This document shows, piece by piece, positions 9,591 through 17,688 of a DNA stretch of 64,000 nt (its first letter is position 1; each line of letters begins with the position of its first letter). The stretch is from contig NZ_RAQH01000003.1 in the NCBI RefSeq assembly GCF_003610695.1, positions 124,001-188,000 on the forward strand, read 5' to 3'. This stretch comes from Epilithonimonas arachidiradicis (GTDB lineage: Bacteria; Bacteroidota; Bacteroidia; Flavobacteriales; Weeksellaceae). The position numbers were made by a program, and so were the translations under genes. The notes below the pieces were generated by a model. The model saw only the letters and a program-made list of their open reading frames with translations, ran no database searches and had not been told where the DNA came from.

Positions 9591-9986
9591 ATGGACAAGA
9601 AAATGCTAGCGTTATCAATATTTTTATTTGGATTTTTAGGAACGCTAAACTTAGTAAAAGCTCAAACGACAGACAACAAGATACAGGAAGTTTTCATCAA
9701 TTCTGGAGACGGTTTCGGTGAATTAAGGAAATTGCTGAAGGATAATTTCGACTTCACAAACCAAGATTACAAAGAAGGCGTAGTGAATTCCGATGTTAGG
9801 TTCAGTCTTTCGGAAGAAGGTAAAATCACCAACGTTCATGCCAACGGCGACTGTAAAAACGTGAGCAAAGAAATCGAGAACGTATTGTCACACCTCATCT
9901 ACAAAGTAGATATGGACAAACTGAGCCAAAAAATGTTAGCATCATCTTATGTAATGCCGGTGAGCGTTACCATAGACAACCGATAA
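9591..9986 (+). CDS. Small secreted protein of unknown function
   Basis: A 131-residue protein with a Sec signal peptide probably cleaved near Ala23-Gln24. The mature domain has the pattern of a TonB C-terminal-like or energy-transducer fold (FSLSEEGKITNVHANGDCKNVSKEIENVL), which in Bacteroidota often marks small periplasmic proteins, but the match is weak. The ATG at 9591 is chosen over the TTG two codons upstream. A terminator hairpin follows at 10013-10047. Confidence 0.65.
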   Translation: MDKKMLALSIFLFGFLGTLNLVKAQTTDNKIQEVFINSGDGFGELRKLLKDNFDFTNQDYKEGVVNSDVRFSLSEEGKITNVHANGDCKNVSKEIENVLSHLIYKVDMDKLSQKMLASSYVMPVSVTIDNR

Positions 9987-10012
9987 GAATTAAAAGTTTA
10001 AAATTGTTAGTA

Positions 10013-10047
10013 AAAAGTCATACATTTTTGGTGTATGGCTTTTTTTA
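10013..10047 (+). terminator. Intrinsic terminator
   Basis: AAAAGTCATACAT pairs with GTGTATGGCTTTT (two G-U pairs) and runs into seven Ts. Confidence 0.75.
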
Positions 10048-10092
10048 TGACTAATAATTTATAGAGCATAATCCGCCTTCTATTCGCAATTT

Positions 10093-10212
10093 TGTCACAC
10101 TGAGGCTCTCAAAATGCCAAGTCGGTCTGTGTGCAATTCCACTTTCTCAATTCGATTGCTAAATACTTGGATTAAGTTTATATTTAGCAAAGTTAAAATA
10201 CTCAGTGTGACA
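10093..10212. repeat. Nested palindromic element in a long intergenic gap
   Basis: A perfect 12-bp inverted repeat, TGTCACACTGAG (10093-10104) and CTCAGTGTGACA (10201-10212), encloses an inner hairpin of TTGCTAAATA with TATTTAGCAA. No coding potential is visible. It looks like a repeat-derived structure of the REP type common in flavobacterial genomes. Confidence 0.6.
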
Positions 10213-10230
10213 TTTTAATACTAATCGCTT

Positions 10231-10291
10231 CTGTCAGCCTGATGGTCTCGAAGGCTTTTAAGATTGTCAGGCTGAGCGGAGTCGAAGCCTT
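10231..10291. repeat. REP-like pair containing CAGGCTGAGCGGAGTCGAAG
   Basis: Two related units, GTCAGCCTGATGGTCTCGAAG (from 10233) and GTCAGGCTGAGCGGAGTCGAAG (from 10266), lie 33 bases apart. TCAGCCTGA and TCAGGCTGA are exact reverse complements. A partial relative, CACTGAGCCTGTCGAAGTGA, occurs at 25649-25668. The string CTGAGC..AGTCGAAG is, to my knowledge, frequent between Bacteroidota genes. Confidence 0.55.
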
Positions 10292-10329
10292 TTTGTAATC
10301 AAATAAATAGGCTAATTGTAAAACCATTT

Positions 10330-10348
10330 CTTTTGTGACTTTTGTGGT
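10330..10348. repeat. Family 1 repeat, copy B (single right arm)
   Basis: CTTTTGTGACTTTTGTGGT is identical to the right arm of copy C. No left partner lies within the gap, so this is a remnant. Confidence 0.6.
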
Positions 10349-10460
10349 AATTAATCCCAAAATCTAAAGTCTCTCATCTTTTCTCTATTTTCTTTCTTCT
10401 AATAAAGGGATTTTTCTATATTTATAAACCAACAAATTGAACAAAAGAAAACTCAGTTTT

Positions 10461-11162
10461 ATGATTGATAAAAGAGTCAAAAACGCTCAGGAAGCGGTAA
10501 AAGATATAGAAAACGGAATGACGATAATGCTTGGCGGATTCGGGCTTTGTGGGATTCCGGAGAATTGTATTTCAGAATTGGTAAAGAAAAATGTAAACAA
10601 TCTGACTTGCATTTCCAATAACGCAGGCGTTGATGATTTCGGTTTAGGATTATTGCTGCAGAAAAAACAAATCAAGAAAATGGTTTCTTCCTATGTTGGA
10701 GAAAACGCCGAATTCGAACGTCAGATGCTTTCCGGAGAATTGGAAGTAGAGTTGACACCTCAAGGAACGCTTGCCGAAAAATGCAGAGCGGCACAAGCTG
10801 GGATTCCGGCATTTTATACGCCGGCAGGCTTCGGGACTGAAGTTGCGGAAGGTAAAGAAGTTAAAGATTTCAACGGGAAACCTCATATCTTAGAACACGC
10901 TTACAACGCTGAATTCTCAATTGTAAAAGCTTGGAAAGGCGACCACGCAGGAAATTTGATTTTCAAAGGTTCGGCTCGCAATTTTAATTTTCCAATGGCA
11001 GGCGCCGGAAAAATTACAATTGCAGAAGTAGAAGAGTTGGTAGAACCAGGACGATTGGACCCAAACGAAATCCATATTCCCGGAATTATGGTTCAAAGAA
11101 TTTTCCAAGGCGAGAATTATGAGAAAAGGATAGAGCAGAGGACTGTGAGGAAGAGAGAGTAA
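10461..11162 (+). CDS. scoA: 3-oxoacid (succinyl-CoA:acetoacetate) CoA-transferase subunit A
   Basis: A 233-residue alpha subunit of a family I CoA-transferase, which activates acetoacetate or similar 3-oxoacids using succinyl-CoA. Visible hallmarks: the glycine-rich [11 protein letters not shown] segment near residue 26, [11 protein letters not shown], and the conserved SYVGEN...[22 protein letters not shown] stretch followed by [14 protein letters not shown] use the ATG at 10461 rather than an upstream TTG because conserved sequence begins MIDKRV. The partner subunit scoB lies 2.6 kb away at 13764-14417, unusual because these genes are normally adjacent; two minus-strand genes lie between them. 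Confidence 0.93.
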   Translation: MIDKRVKNAQEAVKDIENGMTIMLGGFGLCGIPENCISELVKKNVNNLTCISNNAGVDDFGLGLLLQKKQIKKMVSSYVGENAEFERQMLSGELEVELTPQGTLAEKCRAAQAGIPAFYTPAGFGTEVAEGKEVKDFNGKPHILEHAYNAEFSIVKAWKGDHAGNLIFKGSARNFNFPMAGAGKITIAEVEELVEPGRLDPNEIHIPGIMVQRIFQGENYEKRIEQRTVRKRE

Positions 11163-11178
11163 TTGTTTTGTTACAATT

Positions 11179-11796
11179 TTATTTTTCTAATTCTCCGAAT
11201 AGCAATTCTTTCTCCGCATTTTTTAATTCTGTGCTAAATTCGTTCTTTAAGTTATGATGCAATATGCTCATTTGTGTAAAATATAAGAGGCATTTTTTGT
11301 AATCTAAAGATAATTTTACAAACTTCTGCATATTATTGTGAGCAATCGCATTATTTCTTTTTTTATCTCTTAAATTATGTGATAGAATTGTATTTCTTAA
11401 ATCTTTAATTTCTGTCCAATCTATTTCGTTTAGTCTTGACTTATTTTCTGCTTTGAATTTTAAAATTTTTGCATTAAGTTCTTTGTCATCATTATCATTC
11501 GAATTAAAATATCCATCATATTCTTGTTTGAAAGAATATAAATCAATTATACCTTTAGAGATATTTTCGTGGATTAATGGAAAAATTTCTGAGCTTTCAG
11601 TTTTAATAAATGATTTATATTTTTCTGATGCAAGAGTTTCTTCATCAATTCCTAGATTATATAGTTTCCTGTAAACGTTTCTTTGAATTCCTGTATGGAA
11701 ATCAGTAAGTCCATTATCTGTCAAAACTTTAAATAAGCTTTCGAATTTTATTCCTATAAAATTTAGAATAATTAGACTTTCAGATATTTTTGCCAT
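11179..11796 (-). CDS. Orphan protein with HEPN-like RNxxxxH motif
   Basis: A 205-residue, probably all-helical protein that I do not recognise by name. It carries RNTILSH (about residues 133-139) inside DLRNTILSHNLR, followed by NNAIAHNN. R-N-x4-H is the catalytic signature of HEPN ribonucleases such as AbiU2-like and MNT-associated toxins, so an RNase or defence role is possible but unproven. It looks more A+T-rich than its neighbours: 11461-11520 has 13 G/C bases, against 19 in 12001-12060. It sits alone between scoA and the ABC exporter with no obvious antitoxin. Its end is 17 bases from the scoA stop, convergent with it. Confidence 0.65.
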   Translation of the reverse strand: MAKISESLIILNFIGIKFESLFKVLTDNGLTDFHTGIQRNVYRKLYNLGIDEETLASEKYKSFIKTESSEIFPLIHENISKGIIDLYSFKQEYDGYFNSNDNDDKELNAKILKFKAENKSRLNEIDWTEIKDLRNTILSHNLRDKKRNNAIAHNNMQKFVKLSLDYKKCLLYFTQMSILHHNLKNEFSTELKNAEKELLFGELEK

Positions 11797-11858
11797 ATAA
11801 TTTGGTTACAATTATATTTTCTGTCAAAATATAATAATTAAATTTAATAAATTAAATT

Positions 11859-13646
11859 TCAACTTTTCCTCTCCCCAATCTGCTGTCTCCACATCGCATA
11901 ATACAAACCCTTTTCGGCAATCAGGTTTTCGTGGGAGCCGGTTTCTATGACTTGTCCGCGTTCCAAAACGTAAATTCGGTCTGCGTGCATAATCGTACTT
12001 AACCTGTGCGCAATTAGAACTGTAATTTGTTCTTTTTGTTGTGAAATATCTTTGATGGTTGAAGTGATTTCTTCTTCCGTGATACTGTCCAAAGCGGAAG
12101 TCGCTTCATCAAAAATCAATAAATTTGGTTTTCTGAGTAATGCTCTTGCAATCGCAATTCTTTGTTTTTCACCGCCACTTAATTTCAGTCCACCTTCACC
12201 AATGACAGTTTCGATTCCTTTTTCAGCGCGTTCGAGTAAAGTTTTAGTGCTTGATTTTTTCAATGCTAATTCGATGTCTTCTTCGCTGGCGTTAGGATTG
12301 ACGAAAAGAAGATTTTCTTTGATTGTTCCTGCAAAAAGTTGTGTGTCCTGAGTTACAAATCCGATTTGATTTCTTAATTCATCAAAGTCAAATTCTTTCC
12401 CGTTGATTTGATTATAGAAAATATTACCTTCCTGAGGTCGGTACAATCCAACCAGTAATTTTACCAACGTACTTTTCCCCGAACCACTCGGACCAACAAA
12501 CGCAATGGTTTCTCCATTTTTGACATCAAATGAAATGTTATTCAAAGCTTTATATTGAGCGGATTGATGTTTGAAAGAAACGTGCTTGAACTCCAGCTCA
12601 TTGATTGAACCGATTTGTTTTGGTGTGTGCGGTTTTTCTTCCACAGGTTTTTTCATCAGGTTATCAAAGTTCTTCAATGATGCTTCGGCCTCACGATAAG
12701 AAATGATGATATTTCCGATTTCCTGCATCGGACCAAAAATAAAGAATCCGTAAAACATCAATGACAGATATTGTCCCGGCGTTACAACCTCTCTGAAAAT
12801 CAAATATAAAAGTGTCAAAGTTATCAATTGCTGAAGAAAATTTACCATCGTTCCCTGAATGAAACTCAATGAACGGATGCTTTTTACTTTCTTAAGTTCG
12901 AGTCCTAGGATTTTGTAAGTATTGTTATTCAGACGTTTGATTTCCTGTTTGGTCAAACCTAAACTTTTTACAATTTCTATATTTCTTAAACTTTCGGTGG
13001 TGCTTCCAGCCAAACTTGTAGTTTCGATAACAATTGTTTTCTGAATATTTTTGATCCTTTTACTTAAAAGATTCGTTACAAATGCAATTAGGAAAATCCC
13101 GACAATGTAAACCGGCATTATCGACCAATGCAGTCTAATTGCATAGACTGAAACGAAAATAATACTTACCAGAATCCCAAAAAATACATTAATGAAATTA
13201 GTAATAAACTTCACCGAATCTTCTCTTACTTTAGTCAGAATCGACAACGTTTCACCGCTTCTCTGGTCCTCGAATTCCTGATAAGGCAACGCCATAGAAT
13301 GCTGTAAACCGTCCGTGAAAATATTAGCCCCGAATTTCTGCGTAATGACATTAACGGCGTAATCCTGAAACGCTTTTGCAATTCTGCTGACCATTGCTGT
13401 TCCAATCAGTAAACCTAAAAAGTAAAAAGCACCGTGGTAAATATCGGTTCCATACAAGAATTGATTCAGATTTCTGGGAATCATTTTTTCTTTGTCGAAA
13501 AAATGCGGATGTGTTACCAATTGGTCGAGAATATTTCCTGTAATTGCTGGTGCAAATAATGAAAATACCTGATTTATAGCGGCTAAAACCAACGAGACGA
13601 TAATCAGCCATTTGTGTGGTTTGAGGTAATGTAATAATGTCTTCAT
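11859..13646 (-). CDS. ABC exporter, fused membrane and ATPase domains
   Basis: A 595-residue half-transporter of the MsbA/LmrA type. Six membrane helices occupy roughly residues 15-310. The ATPase domain has Walker A GPSGSGKST near 383-391, signature LSGGEKQR near 486-493, Walker B LLIFDEATSALD and the switch His in LIAHRLSTI. It should work as a homodimer or heterodimer exporting lipid, peptide or drug substrates across the inner membrane. A -7 box (minus-strand TAAATTTG, 13665-13658) lies 12 bases before the ATG. It stands between the two CoA-transferase genes on the opposite strand. Confidence 0.93.
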   Translation of the reverse strand: MKTLLHYLKPHKWLIIVSLVLAAINQVFSLFAPAITGNILDQLVTHPHFFDKEKMIPRNLNQFLYGTDIYHGAFYFLGLLIGTAMVSRIAKAFQDYAVNVITQKFGANIFTDGLQHSMALPYQEFEDQRSGETLSILTKVREDSVKFITNFINVFFGILVSIIFVSVYAIRLHWSIMPVYIVGIFLIAFVTNLLSKRIKNIQKTIVIETTSLAGSTTESLRNIEIVKSLGLTKQEIKRLNNNTYKILGLELKKVKSIRSLSFIQGTMVNFLQQLITLTLLYLIFREVVTPGQYLSLMFYGFFIFGPMQEIGNIIISYREAEASLKNFDNLMKKPVEEKPHTPKQIGSINELEFKHVSFKHQSAQYKALNNISFDVKNGETIAFVGPSGSGKSTLVKLLVGLYRPQEGNIFYNQINGKEFDFDELRNQIGFVTQDTQLFAGTIKENLLFVNPNASEEDIELALKKSSTKTLLERAEKGIETVIGEGGLKLSGGEKQRIAIARALLRKPNLLIFDEATSALDSITEEEITSTIKDISQQKEQITVLIAHRLSTIMHADRIYVLERGQVIETGSHENLIAEKGLYYAMWRQQIGERKS

Positions 13647-13657
13647 AATTAGAATCG

Positions 13658-13665
13658 CAAATTTA
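13658..13665 (-). promoter_or_regulatory. Candidate -7 box for ABC exporter
   Basis: The minus strand reads TAAATTTG, matching TAnnTTTG, just upstream of the exporter start. Confidence 0.45.
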
Positions 13666-13763
13666 CTGATATAAATCTGATTGTTTTATTAATATTTACT
13701 GTGACGGAAAAAGCATTTTTCTATCACGTGAAATATTGATATATTGCGGTATAAGATTTTACT

Positions 13764-14417
13764 ATGCTAACAAAAGAACAAATCGCACAACGTATATCAA
13801 GAGAAGTGAAAGACGGGATGTATGTCAACCTTGGAATCGGGATTCCGACTTTGGTGGCCAACTATGTTCCGGAGGATATTTCGGTGGAATTTCAGAGTGA
13901 AAACGGAGTTTTGGGAATGGGACCATTTCCTTTCGAAGGTGAAGAGGATGCAGACTTGATTAACGCAGGAAAGCAGACTATCACGATTCTTCCAGGTGGT
14001 TCTTTTTTTGATTCCGCGTTCAGTTTTGGGATGATCAGAAGTCAAAAAGTGGATTTGACTATTCTTGGTGCAATGGAAGTTTCTGAGAACGGCGATATTG
14101 CCAACTGGAAAATTCCCGGGAAAATGGTAAAAGGAATGGGTGGTGCAATGGATTTGGTAGCTTCTGCAGAAAATATCATTGTTGCAATGATGCACGTTAA
14201 CAAAGCTGGCGAATCAAAAATCTTGAAAAAATGTACACTTCCTTTAACAGGTGTCAAATGTGTTAAAAAAGTAGTTACAGAATTAGCCGTTATGGAAATC
14301 ACAGATAAAGGTTTCAAACTATTGGAAAGAGCGCCGGGAATTTCGGTTGAAGATATTGTGAAAGCCACAGAAGCGGATTTGATTATTGAAGGAGAAATTC
14401 CTGAGATGCAATTCTAA
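13764..14417 (+). CDS. scoB: 3-oxoacid CoA-transferase subunit B
   Basis: A 217-residue beta subunit carrying the catalytic Glu: SENGVLG with Glu46, the residue that forms the enzyme-CoA thioester in family I transferases. Other conserved parts are VNLGIGIPT (21-29), LPGGSFFDS and the GAMEV...GDIANW segment. It should pair with ScoA encoded at 10461. It is separated from scoA by an ABC exporter and a HEPN-like orphan on the other strand, so the subunits need separate promoters or a long transcript. The perfect hairpin of copy C follows the stop. Confidence 0.95.
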   Translation: MLTKEQIAQRISREVKDGMYVNLGIGIPTLVANYVPEDISVEFQSENGVLGMGPFPFEGEEDADLINAGKQTITILPGGSFFDSAFSFGMIRSQKVDLTILGAMEVSENGDIANWKIPGKMVKGMGGAMDLVASAENIIVAMMHVNKAGESKILKKCTLPLTGVKCVKKVVTELAVMEITDKGFKLLERAPGISVEDIVKATEADLIIEGEIPEMQF

Positions 14418-14422
14418 TTTTA

Positions 14423-14473
14423 AACCACAAAAGTCACAAAAGAATTACTTTATCTTTTGTGACTTTTGTGGTT
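14423..14473. repeat. Family 1 repeat, copy C (51 bp perfect palindrome)
   Basis: AACCACAAAAGTCACAAAAG (14423-14442) and its exact reverse complement (14454-14473) enclose an 11-base loop. It lies between the convergent ends of scoB and the DUF4197 gene, and could serve as a transcription barrier for both. It looks like a short form of the 128-bp elements. Confidence 0.85.
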
Positions 14474-14484
14474 ATTATAAATTT

Positions 14485-15273
14485 CTATTTTTTCACCGCT
14501 CCAAAAACTTTCTCCAAAAGAGTAGTCGTCCTAAGCGCAGAATTATTTCTGATTCCGGTTTCTTTTTCCGCCACCATTTTGAAAACACCATTGATGGTTT
14601 CTGTTGTTACATATTCATTCAAATCGGTAGTTACAGCTTGACCAGTTAATGTATTGTATTTCGAAATCAGATTTTTCCAGACCGTATCGGCGCCTACTTT
14701 CCCAAGTGAAGCTTTTACTTTCGGCTGAAACGCTGTGAAAAGCTGACTTTGAGTTTTGGTTTGTAAATAATTAGTCGCTGCGTTATTACTTCCTAAAAGA
14801 ATATTTTTTGCATCGGTAATTGTCATAGACGTAATCGCATTCGCAAAAATCGGAGTAGCTTCTGTTACGGCATCTTCCGCAGCTCTGTTCAGTAATTTTA
14901 CACCCTTGTCTGCTAAACTGCCTAAACCAAGGGTTCTTAAAGTCGTATCAATTTTTCTCAGTTTTTCCGGCATCAGAATTTTTACCAGTTCATTTTTATA
15001 AAACCCGTCGGTCACGCCTAATTTTTTGACACCTTCTGTTACGCCAAGATTCAAAGCTTGTTTCAGACCAGATGAAATTTCGGTCTGGGTAAGATTACCA
15101 AGATTGATATTGGAATTCGTGGTTGTTGTATTAGTAGATGTAGGGTTGGAAGTTTTGACCTGGCTGAGGTCAACACCTGTTTTGTCTTTAACTACTTTTA
15201 AAAGGTCACCAAGCTGTGCTTGTGTAGAAATTGAAAATAGTAATCCTGCAGCAATTAAATAGTTCTTTTTCAT
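14485..15273 (-). CDS. DUF4197 domain protein (secreted)
   Basis: A 262-residue protein with a Sec signal peptide ending near AQ (about residue 20). The rest fits the DUF4197 family: LGDLL near the start, a Thr/Asn/Ser-rich linker at about 40-58, GLKQALNLGVTEGVKKLG, then a helical domain with FKPKV-type repeats and YVTTETINGVFKMVAEKE near the C terminus. Function is unknown; such proteins are predicted periplasmic or outer-membrane associated. A -7 box TAATTTTG reads toward it at 15296-15289. Confidence 0.85.
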   Translation of the reverse strand: MKKNYLIAAGLLFSISTQAQLGDLLKVVKDKTGVDLSQVKTSNPTSTNTTTTNSNINLGNLTQTEISSGLKQALNLGVTEGVKKLGVTDGFYKNELVKILMPEKLRKIDTTLRTLGLGSLADKGVKLLNRAAEDAVTEATPIFANAITSMTITDAKNILLGSNNAATNYLQTKTQSQLFTAFQPKVKASLGKVGADTVWKNLISKYNTLTGQAVTTDLNEYVTTETINGVFKMVAEKETGIRNNSALRTTTLLEKVFGAVKK

Positions 15274-15288
15274 TAAATATATTTTTTA

Positions 15289-15296
15289 CAAAATTA
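15289..15296 (-). promoter_or_regulatory. Candidate -7 box for DUF4197 gene
   Basis: The minus strand reads TAATTTTG, matching TAnnTTTG, 16 bases before the ATG. Confidence 0.4.
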
Positions 15297-15334
15297 GATG
15301 ATTAAATCTGATTGAAGTTAAATACCTCAAAAAA

Positions 15335-16846
15335 TTAAATCTGATTTCGTAAGATCACATCATACAAGTCTTGTCTTCTATCAGTCATTGTTTTCACAGC
15401 GCCATTGTAATGAAGCTCTTTTAATAGATTAAGATCAACATCCACAATAATCGTCATTTCCGTATTCGGCGTAGCTTCACCTTTTATCGCATTGGATGGA
15501 AAAGCAAAATCCGAAGGAGTGAAAACCGTTGCCTGTCCGTACTGAATATCCATATTGTTCACACCTGGCAAATTCCCGACACAACCAGCAATGGCAACAT
15601 AACATTCATTTTCGATGGCTCTTGCTGCGGCGCAATGCCTAACTCTTGTGTAAGCATTTTGGGTGTCTGTAAGGTATGGAACAAACAAAATTTTCATTCC
15701 TTGGTCAGCCAGCAATCTTGGTAATTCTGGAAACTCGACATCATAACAAATAATGACACCAATTTTTCCGCAATCTGTATCGAAAACCTTAATTTCGTTG
15801 CCACCAGTCATTCCGTAATATTTCTTTTCGTTTGGCGTGATGTGAACTTTTCTGTATTCGTCAATTTTTCCGTCCCTGTGAAGCAGATAACTGACATTGT
15901 ACAATTTCCCTTCTTCCAAAATCGGCATACTTCCGGAAATGATATTCACGTTGTAACTCACCGCAAATTCTGATATTTTTTCTTTTATTTCTTCGGTTAG
16001 TTCAGACAGTTTCTCCATTGATTCCCGCTCATTCATATGATTGAAAGGCGCGAGTAGAGGCGTGTTAAATAATTCCGGGAACAAACAAAAATCTGATTGA
16101 TAACCTGCGACTGCATCTACAAAAAACTCAACTTGGTTGTAAAAATCTTCCAAATCCTTCAGAGGCCGCATTTGCCATTGGACCAAACCAAGCCGAATCA
16201 CGCTGTCCTGCATCGTGTTCTTCTTCGCCGTGTAATAGATGTTGTTCCACTGCAACAGAACTGCATATTCCTCGGATTCGGAATCGCCTTTCAGGTAACC
16301 TTTTATAATTTTAACCGGAGAAAAATTATTCCCAATCTGAAAACTGAGAACTGGATCATAGATTTCCTTATTTCGAACTTTGGTGATGTATTCTCTGGGC
16401 GATAATTCTTTGCTGTAAAGATGATAATTAGGAATCCTTCCGCCAATGATGATGGATTTTAAATTCAAAATTTCACAAAGTTCTTTTCTGGCGTCATACA
16501 ATCTTCGTCCTAACCTTAATGCTCTGAATTCAGGATCAACGAAAACCTCGATGCCATAAAGAACATTTCCGACATTACTATGCGTATTGAATGATTCGTT
16601 TCCGGTAATTTCTTGATAAGTATGTTGGTCGCCGTACAATTCGTACTGAACAATAATGGATAATGCCGCAGCAGCCAATTTCCCATCAACTGTGATACAG
16701 ATTTGACCTTCCGAAAAAATGGAAGTCAGCTTCTGGATATTCCGTTTGCTCCAGACATTATCATCGATATCGGGATAAGCTTTTTGCATTGCTTCTGCCA
16801 AGTCATCATAATCATCAATGTTTAGTTTTCTGATTTCTACCTGCAT
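15335..16846 (-). CDS. Bifunctional GNAT acetyltransferase / carbon-nitrogen hydrolase
   Basis: A 503-residue fusion. Residues 1-180 form a GNAT domain (FRALRLGRRLYDARKELC around 107-124 is the acetyl-CoA segment). Residues 215-500 form a nitrilase-superfamily amidase with the full catalytic triad Glu258 (FPELF), Lys333 (YRKVHI) and Cys367 (IICYDVEFPEL). This architecture recurs in Bacteroidota and some proteobacteria; the reaction is not established. A linked acetylation and amide hydrolysis, or N-acyltransfer from an amide, are both possible. It lies downstream of the sirtuin gene on the same strand, separated by copy D. Confidence 0.9.
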   Translation of the reverse strand: MQVEIRKLNIDDYDDLAEAMQKAYPDIDDNVWSKRNIQKLTSIFSEGQICITVDGKLAAAALSIIVQYELYGDQHTYQEITGNESFNTHSNVGNVLYGIEVFVDPEFRALRLGRRLYDARKELCEILNLKSIIIGGRIPNYHLYSKELSPREYITKVRNKEIYDPVLSFQIGNNFSPVKIIKGYLKGDSESEEYAVLLQWNNIYYTAKKNTMQDSVIRLGLVQWQMRPLKDLEDFYNQVEFFVDAVAGYQSDFCLFPELFNTPLLAPFNHMNERESMEKLSELTEEIKEKISEFAVSYNVNIISGSMPILEEGKLYNVSYLLHRDGKIDEYRKVHITPNEKKYYGMTGGNEIKVFDTDCGKIGVIICYDVEFPELPRLLADQGMKILFVPYLTDTQNAYTRVRHCAAARAIENECYVAIAGCVGNLPGVNNMDIQYGQATVFTPSDFAFPSNAIKGEATPNTEMTIIVDVDLNLLKELHYNGAVKTMTDRRQDLYDVILRNQI

Positions 16847-16867
16847 AGTTTGTATATTTTATTGATT

Positions 16868-16994
16868 AACCACAAAAGTTACAAAAGATAGTATGTAACA
16901 TATTTGATTTTATCTTAAAGTGAAAATAAGCCTTTGTCACCTCTTTTTTCTTAGAATATTGATTATATTAAAAGCTTTTGTGTCTTTTGTGGTT
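16868..16994. repeat. Family 1 repeat, copy D (127 bp)
   Basis: The left arm AACCACAAAAGTTACAAAAG (16868-16887) pairs with the right arm CTTTTGTGTCTTTTGTGGTT (16975-16994), with few mismatches. The interior has a third related unit, CCTTTGTCACCT. It fills the gap between the sirtuin and GNAT/nitrilase genes. Confidence 0.85.
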
Positions 16995-17687
16995 TCATTG
17001 ATATTTTTTAATTAATATTTCCTTTAGCTGTTTCATTCCTTCCGTTGCAGAAGTTTTGAAATGGTTGTCATTTTTTGTGAAAGCATTTGGATTTTCCATA
17101 TTGGGGTCGATGACGAAAATTTCACAATGTTCAGGAACATATCGGATAACCGATGCAGCCGGATAAACCTGCATAGATGTTCCAATGACCAAAAATAAAT
17201 CTGCCTGAGAAGCAATATCAATCGCATTATCCATCTCCGGAACCATCTCTCCAAACCAAACAATGTGTGGACGAAGTTGTGAGCCGTCCGGGTGTAAATC
17301 TCCAACCTTGATATCATCAATATAATCAATGATTTCGCTGTTTTCGTTTACAGATTTTGCTTTTGTCAATTCGCCGTGAAGATGAATGATTTTGGTGGAA
17401 CCGCCTCTTTCGTGAAGGTCATCTACATTCTGAGTAATAATATGAACATCGAAAAAATCCTCCAATTCTGCAAGCAATTTGTGCGCCGCATTGGGTTCTA
17501 CTTCTTTCAATTGTTGTCTTCTGGCATTATAAAAATCCAAAACCAATTGCGGATTTCGAGCAAAACCTTCCGGAGAAGCTACGTCTTCAATGCGATGATT
17601 TTCCCAAAGTCCATTGTAATCTCGGAATGTTTTTATCCCACTTTCTGCCGAAATTCCTGCACCGGAAAGTACAACCAGTTTTTTCAT
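16995..17687 (-). CDS. cobB: NAD-dependent protein deacylase (sirtuin, SIRT5-like)
   Basis: A 230-residue Sir2 protein. NAD-binding GAGIS (9-13), QNVD (86-89) and catalytic His104 (LHGEL) are present, as is GTSMQVYP (169-176). Tyr53 and Arg56 in FYNARR match the Tyr-x-x-Arg pair that selects succinyl- or malonyl-lysine in class III enzymes. The zinc ribbon cysteines between residues 105 and 145 are absent; the only Cys is 188. Zinc-less sirtuins of this kind occur in other bacteria. It starts one base after the DUF72 stop, so the two are translationally close. Confidence 0.92.
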   Translation of the reverse strand: MKKLVVLSGAGISAESGIKTFRDYNGLWENHRIEDVASPEGFARNPQLVLDFYNARRQQLKEVEPNAAHKLLAELEDFFDVHIITQNVDDLHERGGSTKIIHLHGELTKAKSVNENSEIIDYIDDIKVGDLHPDGSQLRPHIVWFGEMVPEMDNAIDIASQADLFLVIGTSMQVYPAASVIRYVPEHCEIFVIDPNMENPNAFTKNDNHFKTSATEGMKQLKEILIKKYQ

Positions 17688-17688
17688 T

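Noticed and set aside
13797-14195. 132-codon antisense frame within scoB
   Set aside because: Cys/His-rich shadow protein opposite a well conserved catalytic gene.
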